Made by a program: the position numbers and the translations under genes. A DNA stretch of 64,000 nucleotides from NCBI GenBank assembly GCA_017745595.1, contig WMBV01000021.1, positions 56,590 through 120,589 on the forward strand, given 5' to 3'. Below the pieces are notes generated by a model. That model was given only the letters and a program-made list of their open reading frames with translations. It did not search any database and was not told the origin of the DNA. Each line of letters begins with the position of its first letter. Positions within the stretch are counted from its first letter, which is position 1. Shown here piece after piece: positions 63,381-64,000 of the stretch. The DNA is from Bordetella petrii (GTDB taxonomy: Bacteria; Pseudomonadota; Gammaproteobacteria; Burkholderiales; Burkholderiaceae_B).

Positions 63381-63649
63381 AGGATAGTAGTGTTGTAGAC
63401 AGAGGGAAGAGCAACATGTCACTAGTCGTACAATGAATATGATGCGCAGGAGTCGCGGGGCATGTCCTAAAGGCATAGTTCATGTCTCAGATCTCTTGCT
63501 GTGACTGTCTCGCAGGCCATGCCTGCCTTGGCCAGAACCAGTGGGGTTGAGTCTAATGGTGGCTCGATTTGATAACGAGCTTGCGCGCGCCTCGCAGTGC
63601 AGGCAGTTGATTGCTATTGGAACGATTTTTCCGGGGAGAGGGGCGCGCC
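63381..63649. other. Gap without a recognised gene
   Basis: Nothing is recognised in this 269-bp gap apart from GGGGAGAGG at about 63634-63642, which serves as the ribosome-binding site of the next small gene. Confidence 0.4.
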
Positions 63650-63868
63650 GTGATTGATCTTCAGATATCCCCGGCTGCTGCTTTGCTCCAAGTTCGGCAA
63701 TTGGATAAGGGGAGATTCTCCTGGGTCATAACCTTCGTCGATGAGCGTAGTCATGCTCTTTGCACGAAATATTCCGACCAGCCCTTTGATAGTGAGGGTT
63801 GCGCACGAGTCGCTGGAAAGAAGGTAATTGAGAGTTTGGGGATACCTACAAAAGAGCCTGAATTGTAG
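63650..63868 (+). CDS. Small protein of unknown function
   Basis: A 72-aa protein if the GTG at 63650 is used, which has GGGGAGAGG about 8 nt upstream; a TTG at 63611 would extend it to 85 aa. LLQVRQLDKGRFSWVITFVD and a short C-terminal helix (ARVAGKKVIESLGI) are visible. No family is recognised. An IS-type element begins a few bases after its stop. Confidence 0.5.
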   Translation: MIDLQISPAAALLQVRQLDKGRFSWVITFVDERSHALCTKYSDQPFDSEGCARVAGKKVIESLGIPTKEPEL

Positions 63869-63872
63869 GTTG

Positions 63873-64000
63873 CGGGGTTGTCAGAAATTCCGTGTTTAAG
63901 GCGGGTTAAAAATCAAACGGAAGGACGGACGAAGCGATCTTCATAGAGGATAGCAAACTGGATCATGGCCTGTTTCCAATCACGGGCCGGACGGCCCCAA
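63873..64000 (-). mobile_element. End of an IS256-family element (continues beyond the window)
   Basis: The sequence from about 63873 (GGGGTTGTCAGAAATTCCGT) looks like the terminal inverted repeat of an IS256-family element. The transposase C-terminus is read on the minus strand just inside it. The other end lies outside the window, so target duplication cannot be checked. It marks insertion next to the small gene that ends at 63868. Confidence 0.7.
63913..64000 (-). CDS. IS256-family transposase, C-terminal fragment
   Basis: The minus-strand frame ends with GRPARDWKQAMIQFAILYED then RFVRPSV and stop. The WKxAMxQFAILYExRF pattern matches the C-terminal tail of IS256-type mutator transposases. 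The rest lies beyond the window. The stop codon is about 40 nt from the presumed element end, a normal distance for these elements. Confidence 0.75.
   Translation of the reverse strand, partial: WGRPARDWKQAMIQFAILYEDRFVRPSV

Noticed and set aside
52425..64000. An integrase gene downstream of the relaxase
   Set aside because: No tyrosine- or serine-recombinase motif was found in any frame; the integrase must lie outside the window.

Overview
This 64 kb window is most of an integrative and conjugative element (ICE) of the clc/PAGI/SPI-7-related genomic-island family, with about 11 kb of cargo. The DNA is GC-rich, with GC-biased third codon positions. The cargo (FecI/FecR/TonB receptor, LysR regulators, aldo/keto reductase) suits a beta-proteobacterium of the Bordetella/Achromobacter type, although a Pseudomonas host cannot be excluded. 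No integrase, tRNA gene or attachment site is visible, so both ends of the element lie outside the window.

Layout. (1) 0.36-9.5 kb, maintenance and DNA processing: an AlpA regulator, ParA, a HicA-like small protein, ParB, DUF2857, an STY4528-type replication protein, TIGR03761, DUF3158, SSB and topoisomerase III. A dense set of palindromes sits inside the replication gene (4628-4784), and two identical 23-bp palindromes lie at 5192 and 7213. (2) 9.5-10.4 kb: a structured non-coding stretch followed by the 5' stump of a C5-DNA methyltransferase. (3) 10.4-23.8 kb: well-separated accessory genes, many of unknown function, including a PAPS-reductase-like protein, an XF1762-type protein, a tandem DUF3577 protein, DUF3275, a DUF6094-type methyltransferase and a large SNF2/DEAH-type helicase. 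Most have a GC-rich hairpin 17-46 nt before the start codon. (4) 23.9-46.2 kb: the mating apparatus of the G-type (PFL_46xx/47xx) conjugation system, tightly overlapped from the PilL-like lipoprotein to TraG. It is interrupted by two reverse-strand insertions: a nuclease-like/HTH plus nucleotidyltransferase pair at 30-31.9 kb, and an XRE regulator plus HU protein at 40-40.9 kb. (5) 46.2-49.5 kb: PrlF/YhaV, a CopG/ParE pair with a frameshifted antitoxin, and an AbiEi/AbiEii pair resembling MosAT. (6) 49.9-52.4 kb: a zinc-finger protein and the MobH relaxase. (7) 52.4-64 kb, cargo: a LysR/XRE/truncated-LysR cluster, a LysR-controlled aldo/keto reductase plus CMD-family operon, a secreted cysteine-containing protein, and a TonB receptor with FecR and FecI behind a Fur-like site. 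The end of an IS256-type element lies at the right edge.

The parts fit one life cycle. ParAB and the replication/SSB/TopB set would keep the excised circle stable. MobH, TraD and the mating-pair genes would transfer it. At least four toxin-antitoxin-like modules would enforce retention, and the cargo would pay for carriage with iron uptake and redox functions. The most unusual signals are the leader-hairpin gene array, the replication-origin-like repeats inside a coding sequence, the nuclease-like/nucleotidyltransferase pair within the transfer cluster, and an intact ParE-type toxin beside a broken antitoxin.
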